A DNA stretch of 64,000 nt from Enoplolaimus lenunculus (lineage: Eukaryota > Nematoda > Enoplea > Enoplida > Thoracostomopsidae). Location: contig JASANG010000621.1 of NCBI GenBank assembly GCA_030248215.1, positions 248,001 through 312,000 on the forward strand. The letters run 5' to 3'. Made by a program: the position numbers and the translations under genes. Shown one piece after another: positions 44,144-57,452 of this stretch. Below the pieces are notes generated by a model. The model ran no database searches. It was not told the origin of the DNA and saw nothing but the letters and a program-made list of their open reading frames with translations. Position 1 is the first letter of the stretch; each line of letters opens with the position of its first letter.

Positions 44144-47100
44144 TGCAAAAATTTTTTTTTACTAAATATAGCTCTTAGTCCGTTCTATTTTCAAATTTAC
44201 ATATAATAAGGTGTTTAATATTTATCATTTTGCAATGTGAACGTGTCTAAATATGAATTTTAGAACGAATGCTTTGTTACTACTAAAGTGTTTTTTCATG
44301 AAGGACGCAGATAAGTAATGGATTCAGGAGAAATAGAATGTACAATTTTGTTTTCTCACCAGCCATGTCGTACTGAGAACAGTTTGCGATGTTAATTGTA
44401 CATCAGTAACTTTTATAATGTGGCTTCATAGCTAAATTACGTGTAGTTTGCAATCAAATTCTGTCCTGATACGGTAATATTTTCGCTGAAGTAATTTGTA
44501 TTCAAATTATTCTTCATAGTTTGCTTTTATATTTGTTTTTGCTCAACTTACAGTTATGCCTATATTTAGGTTCCGGCTAAGGTTTATGTGTAGGCTAAGG
44601 CTTAGTAAACTTGTCTCTGTAGTTAACATGGACCTACACTATGCTTCATTTCTTATTGACAGTACTATTTTCGAGACGGATTTATTATTACAACTACAAC
44701 TCCACAACCCGTTGATACTCAGACGTCCAAGTACCGTGAAAGTGGCCCCTTTTTATTGTTTTCTATGGATTGCTACTTCCCTTTACTCTGAAACAACTAC
44801 TTTTAGTGGTTTGAAATATAGCGTAATTTGTTCGCGATTTACAAGCCGCTTTTGCGTACCTCTTAAATGATGTATTAGCTATGTAATTTTTGTTAATTTT
44901 CACACTTAGATAAATACGCGATTTAGAAAGAAATATACAACCTAAGCTGAACTATAAATTATTTTTAGACTCAAAGTTGTTGTTAGTGTTCACTGAAGAC
45001 GCTAAAACCTGTCTGTTGTTAAGTTTTACAGCTAAAAATGCTTAGCAAACATTTTAACGCTGTCAAGTGTTGTATTTAGCGTTGGTTTTTTCTAACTTTG
45101 AAACATCTTAGAAAATGCTGGGCTGAAGCCCGTGCGTAGCCAAATATGCTTAAGAAGAATTGGATTAGGGTGGACCAAATTTTCGCAATAATTTACAAGC
45201 TGGGCCAAAAACTCTTAGGAGATATCATAATTTTTCGAGAGTGCAGCAGCTTGTTCCACGCTTCTTGTCTTGGCTACAAATCCATGGGGTTGATTTTTCG
45301 AGGGTATGCTGCGTATTTCACATATTATTTTGTTTATTTAATTTTAATTCTATATATACGAATAACGTATGTTTTCAAAATTATGATTGTGTTCAAATTT
45401 AAAATTTTACACAAAGACTAAAGTCTCGTTAGAACTCTTTTGCGAAATCACAAAGGGTGTAACTTTCTAGGACAACGTTGTGCCGCCGAAAGCACGCAAC
45501 TTAAAGATTTTTTATCAAAATTTGAAAACTAAAGCAATTTTAGTGTCATGTTTTTTATCTCTTGTGAAATTTTCTATCTCCTGGATATTTGGAAGGTTAA
45601 TTTCTTCTGCATACTATTAATGGCCCTTTGGATTCTAATGTTTCGACCTCAAAATCAAACCGTATGCTCAAGTGAAAGACTAACCCTGAGGCAGTTTTGG
45701 GATTTGTACTACTCCTACACATGGGCAGTAGCGGATTCAAGAGTTTTTAACTCGAGGGGCGTGATATATTATAGTGAAAATAGCTCACAAAAAGCGGACG
45801 AACAGCCAAAAGCTATTTTTAATACTAACGCAAAGTTTTTGTTGTGATCCCTGTTGGGGTCAGCCCTAGGGGTAAGTAGTTCCACTTGCCGTCGCCATCG
45901 CCACTGCACGTGATATGTTCAGACGAATGCCCCTGTAGGTGTGTTATTGTATATTTTGTATGATTACTCATCGCATTGCTACAACAGCAATTATTTTTAC
46001 ATTTAAAACGTTTTTAGATTTGATGTTAAAAATTCGTTTTAAATTTAAGTTTTTGAATTTTAACTCAATTTTACGATTTACAACAATTGTAAAATATAAC
46101 TTTTTGCATTTCTGTAATGTTTTTCACTCATACATTCATCGGGTAAGCTCAGTTATAATTAAAAGGATATGAATGCTAGAGACAAACCGTCAGAGGTATG
46201 ACCAGGAAATTCATTTTGGGAAAAGGTAACTTGTGTAAATTTTTTTTGCCAGTGGGCGTGTTGCGATCGAGAAATTTTTTTACCTACGCAGATTATTCTA
46301 CAGCTTATAAAAGTGCGTTTTCGAATCAGAATTTCGGTGGATGTATCTGACCTATTTTTCACTTGTATACGCCCCTGGACACCGGCGAATCCAAATGAGT
46401 CTACGCAAGTCGTGGCCTCGAATCATGGATAAAAGTGAAATTCTAGTACTAAGGTCTCCGAACTACTGAAATTGCGTTCGAATCGTCGCTTGCGAGCTTT
46501 TCTCACTATTACACATGGCCCCCATTTACGGATACACCGCATGAAAATATTTTTCATCGAATCATTAAAATTACGTCTGCAACCAGATGGTCATTATTGA
46601 AAAGCTAAGGCCGGCCCTGTGGCCAACAAGGACAAATAGCTGTTGCGAACATGACTTATTTTACGACATTGACGCTTCAAAATTGTCATCACTTTTACTC
46701 TTTGAGTAAAAATATTTGATTCTCTATTTTGTAGAGCAAAATAAAAAAAACAACGTCTTGCGAGCATGGATCCTGAACTTAATAGCATAGTTCTTCACAA
46801 TTTAGATAGAAAACGAAACTAAAGTGTTTTTAGTAAACTTCTATACTGCTCGTCTCTAAACCACTACTATGTTTGTATATGTGCTATGTTTGTATATGTG
46901 TTCCGTGTTTCGCATTTTATAGTGACAAAAGCTGTTTCGTTGTTGTTGCGAGTTGAGGTACGGTGTTGTACTCAAGTGTAATTTTTAGTCGCTTGTTTAC
47001 ATATTGTTAATACAATGTTATGTATATAGTTTGAGCGTTTTTTACGCCGACTATTGATTTTGGCAAGCATGCTGCCTAGACCGATATCGAAGCAGGCGGG

Positions 47101-48661
47101 TCAAATGGCCCCAGAAACAGTTGCTCGTAGGTTAGAATTCGCGTTGTGTCGCGTCAATCTTGCTAGTCCGGTTTTACAAGTTTTGTCCTTTCGTCGAGAC
47201 AGTTAAGTCTATCTCCGATGCTTCTTGCGGTTTACCGAGGCTCACAAGCCGTGTACCTAGGCCATAGTAAGCTGTAATGGATCCAGAGGGGGCGTACGCC
47301 CTCTCGTTCGAAATTTTGTCGTGGTAAAATGGTAGGTACCTATCTTACAATTTTCCGTCAGAAATTTGGCACACACATATAGGCACAAAAATAAAAATTG
47401 AGTTTCATACCTTTCGTCAGCTCGCCGCCCCCTGTCCGAAATTTCTTTGCAACGTTATAAAATTATTCAGTCCGCAAATTCTAAGGTTTCAGAGCGTCTG
47501 GAAGTATCGCAACCACCAAAATTTAGTCTAACGTTTACTGATATTTTATTGTTGGTTGAATCAAACGGAGAAAGACCTTTGAGAACGTCGGCAATGTTTT
47601 TGACTTTTTTTCTACAAGAAGCTCAAATATAACAGTTTGAATGTTTATGTGCAACAAAAACGATTGGGGATACACGCCGCAGGCCTATGGATTCACTCAT
47701 TGACTTGAGAAAACGCAAGTTTTAGTCGCTGCCTAATCGTGTTCCAGCATCTAAAATTACTATCTCTAAAATCTTCCATGTCACATTTTTAAGTTGAAAA
47801 ATGTCACATTTTCTAAGTTTAAAATTTTTATAAAGTTGTTATAAAGCGATGAAGCTGTCATTTTCTAAAGGTGCGTCTAGGTTATCAGGGGCGGCAAATT
47901 AGGAAAAGATTGTACGGCAGATACCTATATACCGAACTTTTACCAATTTTTAGAATAAAATGGTTGTGAAACTTATCTCGCTCGCTGATACAGTTATACC
48001 CTCTCGAAATGAAATCCGCGCTGTGTCTTTACACAGTAATGTGTTAAATTTTTCACACAAATTTATTAATGTGTTATTTTCTATACATTCATTTTTATTG
48101 TGCGCGAGATATACGGTGTTACACGCATCCGAGCACACAAAGAAAATGGTCATTTTGCGTTCCATAACGTATATATCTGTGTTTTTATTGCAATTTTTGC
48201 ACAAAATTGCAATATTTTAATTTTGCAAGAAGCGCTAAACGTAAAATTCAAGGTTTTGTCTCATTCGCGCGTTGTCTTCTTTCACATATTTTTGTTGACA
48301 AAATAATTCCTAAAATTTTAAAATAACAACAAAAAAGTCTTTTCTTGATGTTAAATTTTATTGTTAAAATGAACTTCAATTTACTATTCTCAAATGTGTA
48401 TAGCACCTCTTAACACAGTTTGGCCAGAGATCAATGTCGCTTATCAGGTATTACAAGGCATACGATCGTGGCTACTACCCCTTACTCCCAGGCGTCTTGG
48501 TCCCGGCAAAACCGGTCCACCATGTATGTTAAAAAATTTGCACATTGACAATCTTTATTAATGTTATACCATAAAATGTAAAACAGCCATCGTTACGTCT
48601 GTTTGTGGCAGGCGTGGCGCTGTGATTGATCGAGTAACCTGTTAACTAACGAACGGCAAGC
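44144..48661. other. Intergenic stretch, 4.5 kb without a gene
   Basis: AT-rich. TAGGTTCCGGCTAAGG-type phrases at about 44568-44608 recall the TTAGGC tracts. Single hAT-like ends occur at about 46611 (GGCCGGCCCTG) and 47276 (TAATGGATCCAGAGGGGG). A 17-bp direct repeat CTATGTTTGTATATGTG occurs twice at 46867-46900. One end of the 16532 MITE family lies at 48384-48412. No exon recognised. Confidence 0.5.
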
Positions 48662-48843
48662 CAGTGGCGGAACCAGGCGAAATGAGGGAATGTATTTCGG
48701 CACCGGCACTGCCGTGGTGAACATTTTGCGAGACATATGGACAACTTTATAATATAGAAAAGTTCGCTAAACCACGCTTAAGCTTAAAAAATTTTCGGAA
48801 CACTACTGCCTTTCCCCACCGGAAAATACCGCATCTGCCACTG
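48662..48843. mobile_element. Probable hAT-like MITE (CAGTGGCGGA ends)
   Basis: Begins CAGTGGCGGAACCAGG and ends CCGCATCTGCCACTG, inverted repeats of the class seen at 50174 and 62117. The flanking octamers do not match, so either the insertion is old or one border is wrong. 182 bp, non-coding. Confidence 0.6.
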
Positions 48844-50165
48844 TTGAGTTCAGCTTTTACTCGTTTAGTAGCACGAGCGTCAGCTAGTCGACATTTCCGA
48901 TTCGAATTTATTAAAATTCAAAGAGATTCCTAAGCATTTAAGTAATATATTTTCGTGGCACCGTCTGAAACGTTGTTTACATAGTGTTTTTGAAAATTAA
49001 ATATCCTATTTTTAATCTAAAATAACACATCCGCTTTACACTAGCCGTAAAGAAACATATTTTGACCATATTTTGCTGCGAATATTAGTTAAGCCCTATT
49101 CACACGTGCATGTTGGTGCAGCGTGAACTCGCAGCTAAAACTTGAACGAAATAGTTGCAACTGCTAGCATTTGTAACAAAATATTTCTTTAATATTCTGA
49201 CTATTGACATGAATTTGTATGAGTAATTTACATACGATAATATATCAAGTATATAAGCTTAAATTATCAGTTCGGAGTTCGGGCAATGATAATGAATTAA
49301 TTCGACTTGCAAGGCTATTTACACCAATGAATAAATTCTTGGCGTATATTCACCATCTGCAGGTTCTTCGAAAGAATTTTTGAAACAACTTGAAGCTACA
49401 AGTTTCTGGTGGACAAAACATTCACAGGTAAAGAAGACAACATAAAATTTCTTGACTTGAAAACGTTTTCATACCGATACAATTTTTATTTTAGTATTTA
49501 AAAATGTAAAAAATAGTTGCATAATCATCGCCGTTGACTACGAAATATCAAACAAGTTTGATATTTGACAATTTGTTATTTTAAAACGGGAGAAAGCGCT
49601 TTAATTTGTTTGTCCGACAAAATTTTAGGTCGAATAAATATTTTTGTTCATGTCTTGTGGACGCATCCTGGCCTGGTAATCTAGTCTATTCGCGCAAATC
49701 AAGAATTTATGCAGTTGCGCCTAACCAGTATGAATTGATAGGGTACTAGGTAGATATAATGCTAATTTATGGTTGTATTTTTCAATTTCAAAACCTCAAT
49801 TCTTTTTGTACCCACTCTCTGGTTCTTGAAAGTACTATGAAAAATGGTGTTTTTATTTCGGCTACGATACAATATATATATTTGGTTTCACTACCGTACA
49901 AAAGCACAATTTATCTTGATACTAATCTAAAATAGGCCAATCTACGGTAGATATACTAGTCGAGGCTGGTAAAGTCAGCTTAAAGTATCCAGTGGCGAAT
50001 CTATGATTTTCCAGTGAGGTGAAGTAAATCCTGGGGTCAACTTTCTATGGGCCTGATCAAGTCGTGTATAGGCAGTGTTCTGTTTAGACTGTTTCAAATG
50101 TGATTATATGTGATTGCTCAAGCGTTAAAGTTGGCATATTTCTAAGGTAGGTTCAATGCAAAAAG
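48844..50165. other. Intergenic stretch, nothing recognisable
   Basis: AT-rich sequence with only a single hAT-like end, CCAGTGGCGAATC, near 49990. No exon or RNA gene recognised. Confidence 0.5.
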
Positions 50166-50173
50166 GTCATAGC

Positions 50174-50356
50174 CAATGGCGGATCCACGGGGGCCCACCC
50201 CGGCCGTGGCCCCCCAACAGCATCTCGACAAAAATTATATTGGGACTCAAAATGGGGACCCCCCTTTTATTTCGGTCACTACAGTATGGGTCAAAAATAA
50301 GTTTATTACCTGTGAAATTTTGGCCCCCCCATTCTGAGATCCTGGATCCGCCACTG
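50174..50356. mobile_element. hAT-like MITE with perfect 8-bp target duplication
   Basis: Ends CAATGGCGGATCCACGG and CCTGGATCCGCCACTG are inverted repeats; GTCATAGC flanks it perfectly on both sides (50166-50173 and 50357-50364). C/G homopolymer-rich interior with CAACAGCATCTCGACAAAAA and ACAGTATGGGTCAAAAATAA, both shared with the 62117 copy. 183 bp, non-coding, a fairly recent insertion. Confidence 0.95.
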
Positions 50357-50364
50357 GTCATAGC

Positions 50365-53039
50365 TTTCGTACCCTGTTATCACTTAAATATATTTGATGT
50401 TTTAAATATGTTTTACACGAGGTTAAAGAACTAAATATAGATGGTTGTTATTTTTCTCGGTTCTGTATAACTGTCAGTTTCTGGTTGAGCTGAAAATACC
50501 TAACTAAACCGATTTTGTTTCAGATTAAATATACAGAAATAGGGCTTTTTCGGCAAATTTGTTATCGAAATTTAACATCAAATCGAATAAAATACGTTGG
50601 CATAGCGAGAAATGTGGGTTGACGAGGGCCAGTGCTGCCGAAAAACCATTTAAAATATTGGTTTTAAAGACACAATCGTCCAATTGTCTACAATGAAGTG
50701 TCTTTGAGTCTGTGACCAACATTTCACTTCGACACAGTATGAAAGTATTTGACGTGTCCTATTTTTTTACATCATTGTTTACTGCGTATTTGCTTATTGC
50801 AATCAGATAATGATCTGGCATATAAGCATTTCAAAGGGCATATTTCAACATTTCCAAATGAAATTTTGCTGTTTTTTATTCTATTGAAACTTTCAGTGAA
50901 TAGTCATTTTTCCGTTTTTATCCAATAGTTCATTTACTTGTTTTAGTTTCCAGATAGAAAAACTTTACAATTTCCTATTAACAAAATTGTTTCACTATGC
51001 TTGTTTGTATAGTTGAATGCATCCTGAGCTTATTTTCTTATTTATTTTGTAATTTAAGTTTTTAGAAATTTTTTTTCTAAATTTAAGACAAGTTTCCTGA
51101 AACACTGGTGTCGCTGTTTCTCTCAATTCTTTGACATGTGCATGCGTCCACTGTCTATTTTGTGAACTTTAGTTATACGTACAAGTGAAGCAAGCTACAG
51201 TTGCCAATTCCGTTTTATTACGATCCGTAGCCGAGCCCTACAAGTCAGTTGCTCGTGATACGACAATGGCAACATTTGTGAATCTTCGCGAGCTTATTGT
51301 TTTAATATATTTTTTGGAGACATTTTGTCGTATAAAAGTTTCAATACATGTAAATATTGCTTGCATTTTCAAGTGTCCACATATTAAAGATCACAGTATT
51401 GCAGAAACAATTGCAGATCGTTTTTTGTCTCTTATAATTTTCAAGTCTGTTTTCCGCTTGAATTCCAACAGAACGGACATTTTCTATTATATATGCGATT
51501 GTAATGTCTTTTATATATGAATAGTATATATATGGATGTATATCTGTGTATTTCAATATGTTTAAGCATATTACATATGTATGTATATTTTTATATGTGT
51601 ATTTTGTATGCACATATGTGTATATTTATGTAATATGTAGAAATCAACATATGCATGTGTAACGTGTGTTTATAATTTTTGTTGTACTTTATATTTATGC
51701 GCATATAAAATGCATGCGTTTATATGTAAACATACACATATACAAATACAACATTGTATTTTCTGTGTATTTATATATTATATATATATTTAATCACTTG
51801 ACAATCCAAGGGGGCATCCAACCATTGTCCCACCAACAGTGATCCGAACACTAAAGTTTTGTATTAGGATTTTTAATGCTAAATTTCGTCCGACTACTCG
51901 CTTGCTTTGCTTGTGACCTTTTACACAGTTAAATATATGGCGTAGTCTCGGTCAAAAATTTTTGGATCCGCTACTAAATTTAGTATTGTCTTCAGCGCAC
52001 AGTGATTTCAATATTTTTCTATCTATTGCACACTACTCGTTCTGTTGTCAATAGATACGTCCGCGTCCTTTTTATGTTATTATTTTTTTGTATCCTTGCG
52101 TATTTTATTTCTATTTTATTGAGGTAAAAACATAATATAGATAGCATCCTGTTTGTTTGTAACATTGTCCTACTTCCGCTGTTATTGGTTTTTATTTTAC
52201 CTTCCCCACCCCCGAAAAATTATGAAATTTGGCCGTTTGGACAGAAAATAATTGAAATTTTAAATTTAAAATCATTTGTATTTTTTAAACAAGTTGCATT
52301 TTCAATCGGTTGTCACGGCCGGAGCAGCCACCTATAACCCTCATTTGGGAGGCCCCATCCTTAAAGGATCCACCGCCTTTGATAGTTGAAACAAAAACCG
52401 CGGAGTTATTGAGTGTTTTGGAACAGCGGAAAATGGTTGAAGCCAACGTGGTAGCTACGGCAAAGTTTCCTGTTTACTTTTGCCTGTTTCATTCACGAAT
52501 TCGGACTGAAACACACCAGAATGACTTTCGCAAAATAATCGACTGGAGAGGGTTGAATTAATATGACGCCGCTATGATTAGTAATCATTTTCGTTTAAAT
52601 ATTTTTCTTAATTTTCAAAAATTTCGAAGAAAAAACTTCGACGTACTGATGGAATATTTGTCTTGGCCGACGTGGCATTGGTTGCAATTGTTTTTATCGA
52701 TTCATTTCATTCCGCCGAAATTTTATATCAAACAAACTATTCGGACATTTGGACAATAAATCCCGAAATAGCATTGTTTGTGAAATGCTGGTTACTTTAC
52801 TCTTCATACGATTGTTGTCAAACTTTCTCTGCCTGAAGCTAACACAAAATAGAAGATTCACCGCATAATATTGGGAAGACCATCTACTAGAAACAAAAAG
52901 TACTCGTTCGCTTGCTTTTTCTGAGTGGGATAATTGCACTAGTGGATTTTTTGTAGGTAAATCAATGAACAAGTGGCGATGTTATAGCGGAAAATATTCC
53001 ATTATTTGGAAACGAAAACCGCCATTGGAATCATTCCAG
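50365..53039. other. Intergenic stretch with a TATATG-rich tract
   Basis: A degenerate TATATGTRTAT-type tract runs at about 51510-51790. Open frames at 51185-51520 and 52310-52760 have no recognised motif. TGGATCCGCTACTAAA at about 51963 is a single hAT-like end. Confidence 0.5.
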
Positions 53040-53120
53040 GGGAGTAAAAATCCGCTAGCAGATTTTTACGGGGGCGGAAATCCGCTAGCAGATTCTTTCC
53101 TGGATAAAAATCCGCGGCCG
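53040..53120. repeat. Short repeats of AATCCGCTAGCAGATT
   Basis: AAAATCCGCTAGCAGATTTT at about 53045-53068 is a near-palindrome. It recurs as AAATCCGCTAGCAGATTC at 53079-53096, and in part as AAAATCCGCGGCCGAACAG at 53107-53125. The spacing is about 33 bases. No function assigned. Confidence 0.75.
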
Positions 53121-56100
53121 AACAGATCCGCTGGTACACCGGAAGTCGAAGCGAACCAGAAGGTACATTTTTCAACAGCACAGCGATAACGTACATGAAA
53201 TATTATAGACTCAGTACGCAGAAAATTCTGAAATTTCTTTACACATCGCCAGCGCCGTGGCTAGGCGGTTCAAGGCCCCTTCGAGTTCGAACCAGAAAAA
53301 TCTGACCCGTGAGAAAGTTTGAATATTCCCACGACGGCGTCGTGCATGACACCGAACTTTATCAATTATATTTCGGTATGAAATAACTACGGCTAAGAGA
53401 TTGAAAGATTTTTGACCTCCGCATGGATGTACTGCCTGTAGAATTGACTTATTCGAGCCGTTCCACAAATTTCGTCGGATATATGTATCCCTTGTTACTG
53501 TCCTTATATGCGGTCCTGCCAAATTCTTTTTTCAGCATTCTCCGCTATATCCATTCCTATTTGAATGACTCATAGCAAGTATTTCAGCATAAAATGCTTA
53601 AAATTCCACGGTTTCATTTTAAGAAATGCATATTTTAAATGATGGATTTAATTCAAATTGACAGCTTTAAACCTAGTACATACGTATATGTAATGCATTG
53701 AACGAAGAAGCATAAAAGCACAGGGTTGTTAAGACAAAGCTGGTCACTGGTCAGTATTGTCCACTATGTGGAGTTCAGCTTTTTTTGTTATTTTAATTTC
53801 ACAAATGAATATTTAAAATGAAAAGTACAATGCACTTTGCGGAGCAGAACCAGCTACAAAAAATGTACATCTCAGATTATTTTCGCCTGATTTTTGATCG
53901 AGAGGGCACAACGGCTCATCTTAGCCTAATTAGCTTATATGCCCTCCTGAAATTTTTGGAGGAATAAAGAAAAAATTTAACAGGGTATAGAATGATCTGC
54001 TCGATCGCAGAGATCTAAAATTTTTTGTTTTACATGGCGTTACCCCTCCTGAAGTAAAATCCTGCCTCTGCCGCTGCTCATGTTCTTGTTTTTCATTGTG
54101 TTTTGTCTCGCCTTAAACACTTTATTTAATTTGTAGTTGGCGGAAACGAATTTTTCGTAAATCAAGTTTTCTAATGTGGCTAAAAATAGGAAACTTCAAA
54201 TTTTGACTGTTTTTAGCGAAACGTTCTTTTAAATTGGAATTGGGGTTTTAGTCTTAGAAATGGCCGCAGTTGTTTATGTTCGTTAGCGTAAATATCTGGC
54301 GTCGCAAATATATGACTTAAGTTTAAATTACATTCGGAGTCGAGCATTAACTTCAAGTATTCTGGCTTTGATGTAAGTTTACATTTATTCGAATTATGTT
54401 CAAATAATCAATTTTTAAGGCTGAGCATAAATTTTTAGCCGTACACACGCACCTGAAGATACACAGGCTGACCTAAAAGTAGTTGCCCACTCTTTAAATT
54501 GTAACTATCCGCATTACAATTTTTGAGCTACTAGTTCCCTCCACATCAATACACCTATTCCTCTTGAAAATCCTCTCGTGCTCTTAGAAACCCGACTACG
54601 TTAAAATCGATTTTCCCCTCTTCAATTCCGTAGTGGCTGTATGAAATATTGCACATTTACCTTAAATACCCTCAGTATTCCGTAGTAGTAGTAGTAGTAG
54701 TAGTAAAATCGATATTTCGCGTGGTATTTTTAGTATTAATGGCCATCTGGCAGTGTAGCCCTAATTTGTGGTAAACTATACGGTGCAGGCAGAGAGAGAG
54801 AGAGCAGTTTAGAATTAAATGATATGGAAATATTTATTGTTGTTAGTTTTGCCATGGTAAACGTGGGTGTAGGCAGGATTTTGGGTTTTCAAGTGGATTC
54901 AGTGGTGCCTCACCGGATTGTATTGAAAACAAAGCTTACGTATAAATCATTTTTTCTTAGCTAACATGATTTGTTAACAAAATTGTATGTTCTTAAAAAC
55001 TATGAATTGTTGTACCACAGGGCCGACTCTGGTATTGGCAAATGTTTTACTGGTTGGTTGGACCAAGTTTACCGGTATATTAGTCAGAGAATGGAATTTA
55101 GTACTTATTTACATATTATTTAGAAACTGTATTACCGTATTATAACAGAACACAATTGATTTAAATACGTCGAATTTGTTAAGTTTGAAATAAAAATTTG
55201 GTTTAATTATTTTAATAAATATCGAAAATTGAACAAAAAAGTAGCCCTCGCAACAACGAATTGGCATCAAAAGGTTCAATAAGAGTTGTTAAGGGCGCGG
55301 ACATAGTTTTGCGAACACACAATTCTTTAAATGCATTACATCATTCCACAGGCAGCGAACGTCTAACCTTCCAATGGCCCCAGTCGTAGAAAACGTGGTA
55401 TTTTTATTTAAAACAGGAAAAAATTTAGGTTTGTCGACCATAAACAACCAGCTTAGAGTTGGTGATGAGGTTTGGAATTAGTTTTTACCTTTCACCGATG
55501 CTTAACGGAAAACCCCAGGAAGGGAAAACCATGCTTGGCTAACGTTGGATTTCAGCCCTCTCATCGTTTGAATTTATTTTGTTGGGATCGTTCTCTGTTT
55601 GCTAAACGGCAGAGTAATTTAAAGTGAGAAAATAATCTTTTGAAGGTTGTGCAGTTTGGGACGTTTCTTACAAACAACAGCTTAGTACTAATCTTAATTA
55701 GTTTTCATCAGTTTGCTAAACCACTGCTACTACACTATTGTACCGTTAGTCAGTTTAAATTTCGCGTCTGCATTTGTAAACATCAGGCATGTTTTCTGGC
55801 TATTTTCGAAAAATTTAAATAGCACGTATCACCAGTTGAAAAATTGCATTATGTAAAACTGCCAATGGGGTTTGCAGGCAAATGGAGCGAGCCGAAAACC
55901 ACATAGGAAAATTTTGCTCCCTTCCTGAAAGTGTTATCCTTGTTTGTACTCCATTTGAAATCCTTGTATACCGCTCATAAAATTTCTTACTTACCAGCCT
56001 GTGATGTATATATGTCGTGCCCCAAACAGTTATTTGCCCCAGATGGCAACTGGAACTGTCCCAAACGACAATTTCTGTTTGGAGCAGCCCAAACAACTAG

Positions 56101-56528
56101 TGGAATACAAACTACTTTCGATTGAAGAACTATACAGACCAAACATCTGCTGAAATGCAAACTGTTTGTGATTGGTTGTTCGGGCTTTATGGGTACAATG
56201 TGTCATTAATTGATAATTTTTTAAAATAATGAAACTTCAATATCTTTATTGCCTCCAACTCACTGTCAATGTCCTTTTTTAAACTCAATCTTATAAAATT
56301 TATTTTATTCTGAATTCGAATATTTTAAAAGTTTTTTCTTGAACGTTACATCTTCTTTTGTTTTGGTTAGCCAATATTGCGCCTCTGTAATCCTTCACCC
56401 CATTTAAACCTTTTTAATTTAAAGGTTGCAAATATAGTGAAGTCAAATAATTACTGTGTAAGACAGTTTTCTCGAACATATATAGTCAAAACTGAGCAGC
56501 CAATCAAAATTAGTCATGTATATTTATG
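53121..56528. other. Intergenic stretch, 3.4 kb without a gene
   Basis: Contains a (GTA)n microsatellite of about eight units at 54683-54706 and a short (AG)n run at 54790-54804. The segment 53990-54075 resembles 58945-59025 (CTCGATCGCAGAGATCTAAA / CTCGATCGTAGAGGTCTAAA then a TTTACATGG phrase), marking another dispersed repeat. No exon recognised. Confidence 0.5.
54683..54706. repeat. (GTA)n microsatellite
   Basis: About eight GTA/TAG units in a row. Non-coding context. Confidence 0.9.
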
Positions 56529-56644
56529 TTACATATCACGGTGCAACCGGAATTCCGGTTCCGATAGGCGAATCCGGTATTTCTTTACCGGAATTTTGTG
56601 GTATTTTCAGTACTGAAATTTTGTTCTGTTAAAAATTGACATAT

Positions 56645-57020
56645 TGAGCGAAGCTCGGAGTCTCGCGAAGCGTTCTATGTTTTGTACTCGGGGGTCCAAA
56701 GGTGGGTATCCGTCCGTCTGTCCGTCCGAAAACAATATCAGGAACCACTGAACCGATCTTAACGAACTTTTGGGTTTTGGGGTACGAGAAATGTCAATAA
56801 ATTGTTTATAAACCTCCAAACCCGATAATTGAATAGTTAGCTAACAGCTATAGCATAATTGATAGCCTAAATTGGGACTTTTTTAAATCATTTCTTTGGT
56901 TATTAAAAGAAAGTAAACGTGCCATAATATGCGCTTTTCTTTGTAAACTTGGAATGTTTAACTCGACTGGTTAAAAACGTTCGAGCTTCGCTCAATACTT
57001 GTAGTTCTACTACAACTAGT
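56645..57020 (-). mobile_element. Family B element inserted in a family A MITE
   Basis: Near its ends it carries TTGAGCGAAGCTCGGA and, inverted, TCGAGCTTCGCTCAA, and its right margin continues CTTGTAGTTCTACTACAAC. Read on the minus strand it matches the element starting at 2287 in the SDHB intron (GTAGAACTACAAGTATTGAG, then TTTATAAACAATTTATTGAC and CTCGTACCCCAAAACCC). It also holds a short GACGGACAGACGGACGG tract. Non-coding. Superfamily unknown. Confidence 0.8.
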
Positions 57021-57098
57021 TCTAACCTATTTTTCTTAAATTGTCTGAGTATATGTTGTCAACATTTTCAATTTGTGTCATACTCCATAAGCTATCAT

Positions 57099-57452
57099 CG
57101 GGGTGTAAACGGATAGTAAAAATAATGGAAACGGAATCGCAAACGGATAGTGATCAAAATAACGGAAACGAAAACAGAAAACGTTATATTCAGATATAAA
57201 AGTTTCAAAAATGTTTTATTTTTCTGCCAACACAATAGAGGCGGGATGCATCGAAGTTTTTAAGACTCGATGAATTTTGCAATTTTTATTTCATTTGGAA
57301 CAATTGCAGCACATCTGTAATGAAAAATGCAGGTACATACGTAATTTAGGACTAATTTTGAGCGTAAAAATAACAGAATTACCGATAGAAACGGAAACGG
57401 ACACCAATTTTACCGGAAACGGAGACGGGAACGGATACCCGGATACACCCTG
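57099..57452 (+). mobile_element. hAT-like MITE, family C, inserted in a family A MITE
   Basis: Ends CGGGGTGTAAACGGATAG and GGATACCCGGATACACCCTG are inverted repeats; flanks GCTATCAT (57091-57098) and GATATTAT (57453-57460) agree at 6 of 8. The interior repeats AAACGGAAACGGA-type phrases. It is related to family A in architecture, but its termini differ (GTGTAAACGGAT against GTGCAACCGGAA). 354 bp, non-coding. Confidence 0.82.

Noticed and set aside
52310-52760. Run of open frames that might be a reverse transcriptase or gag piece
   Set aside because: No catalytic or zinc-knuckle motif could be seen in any frame.
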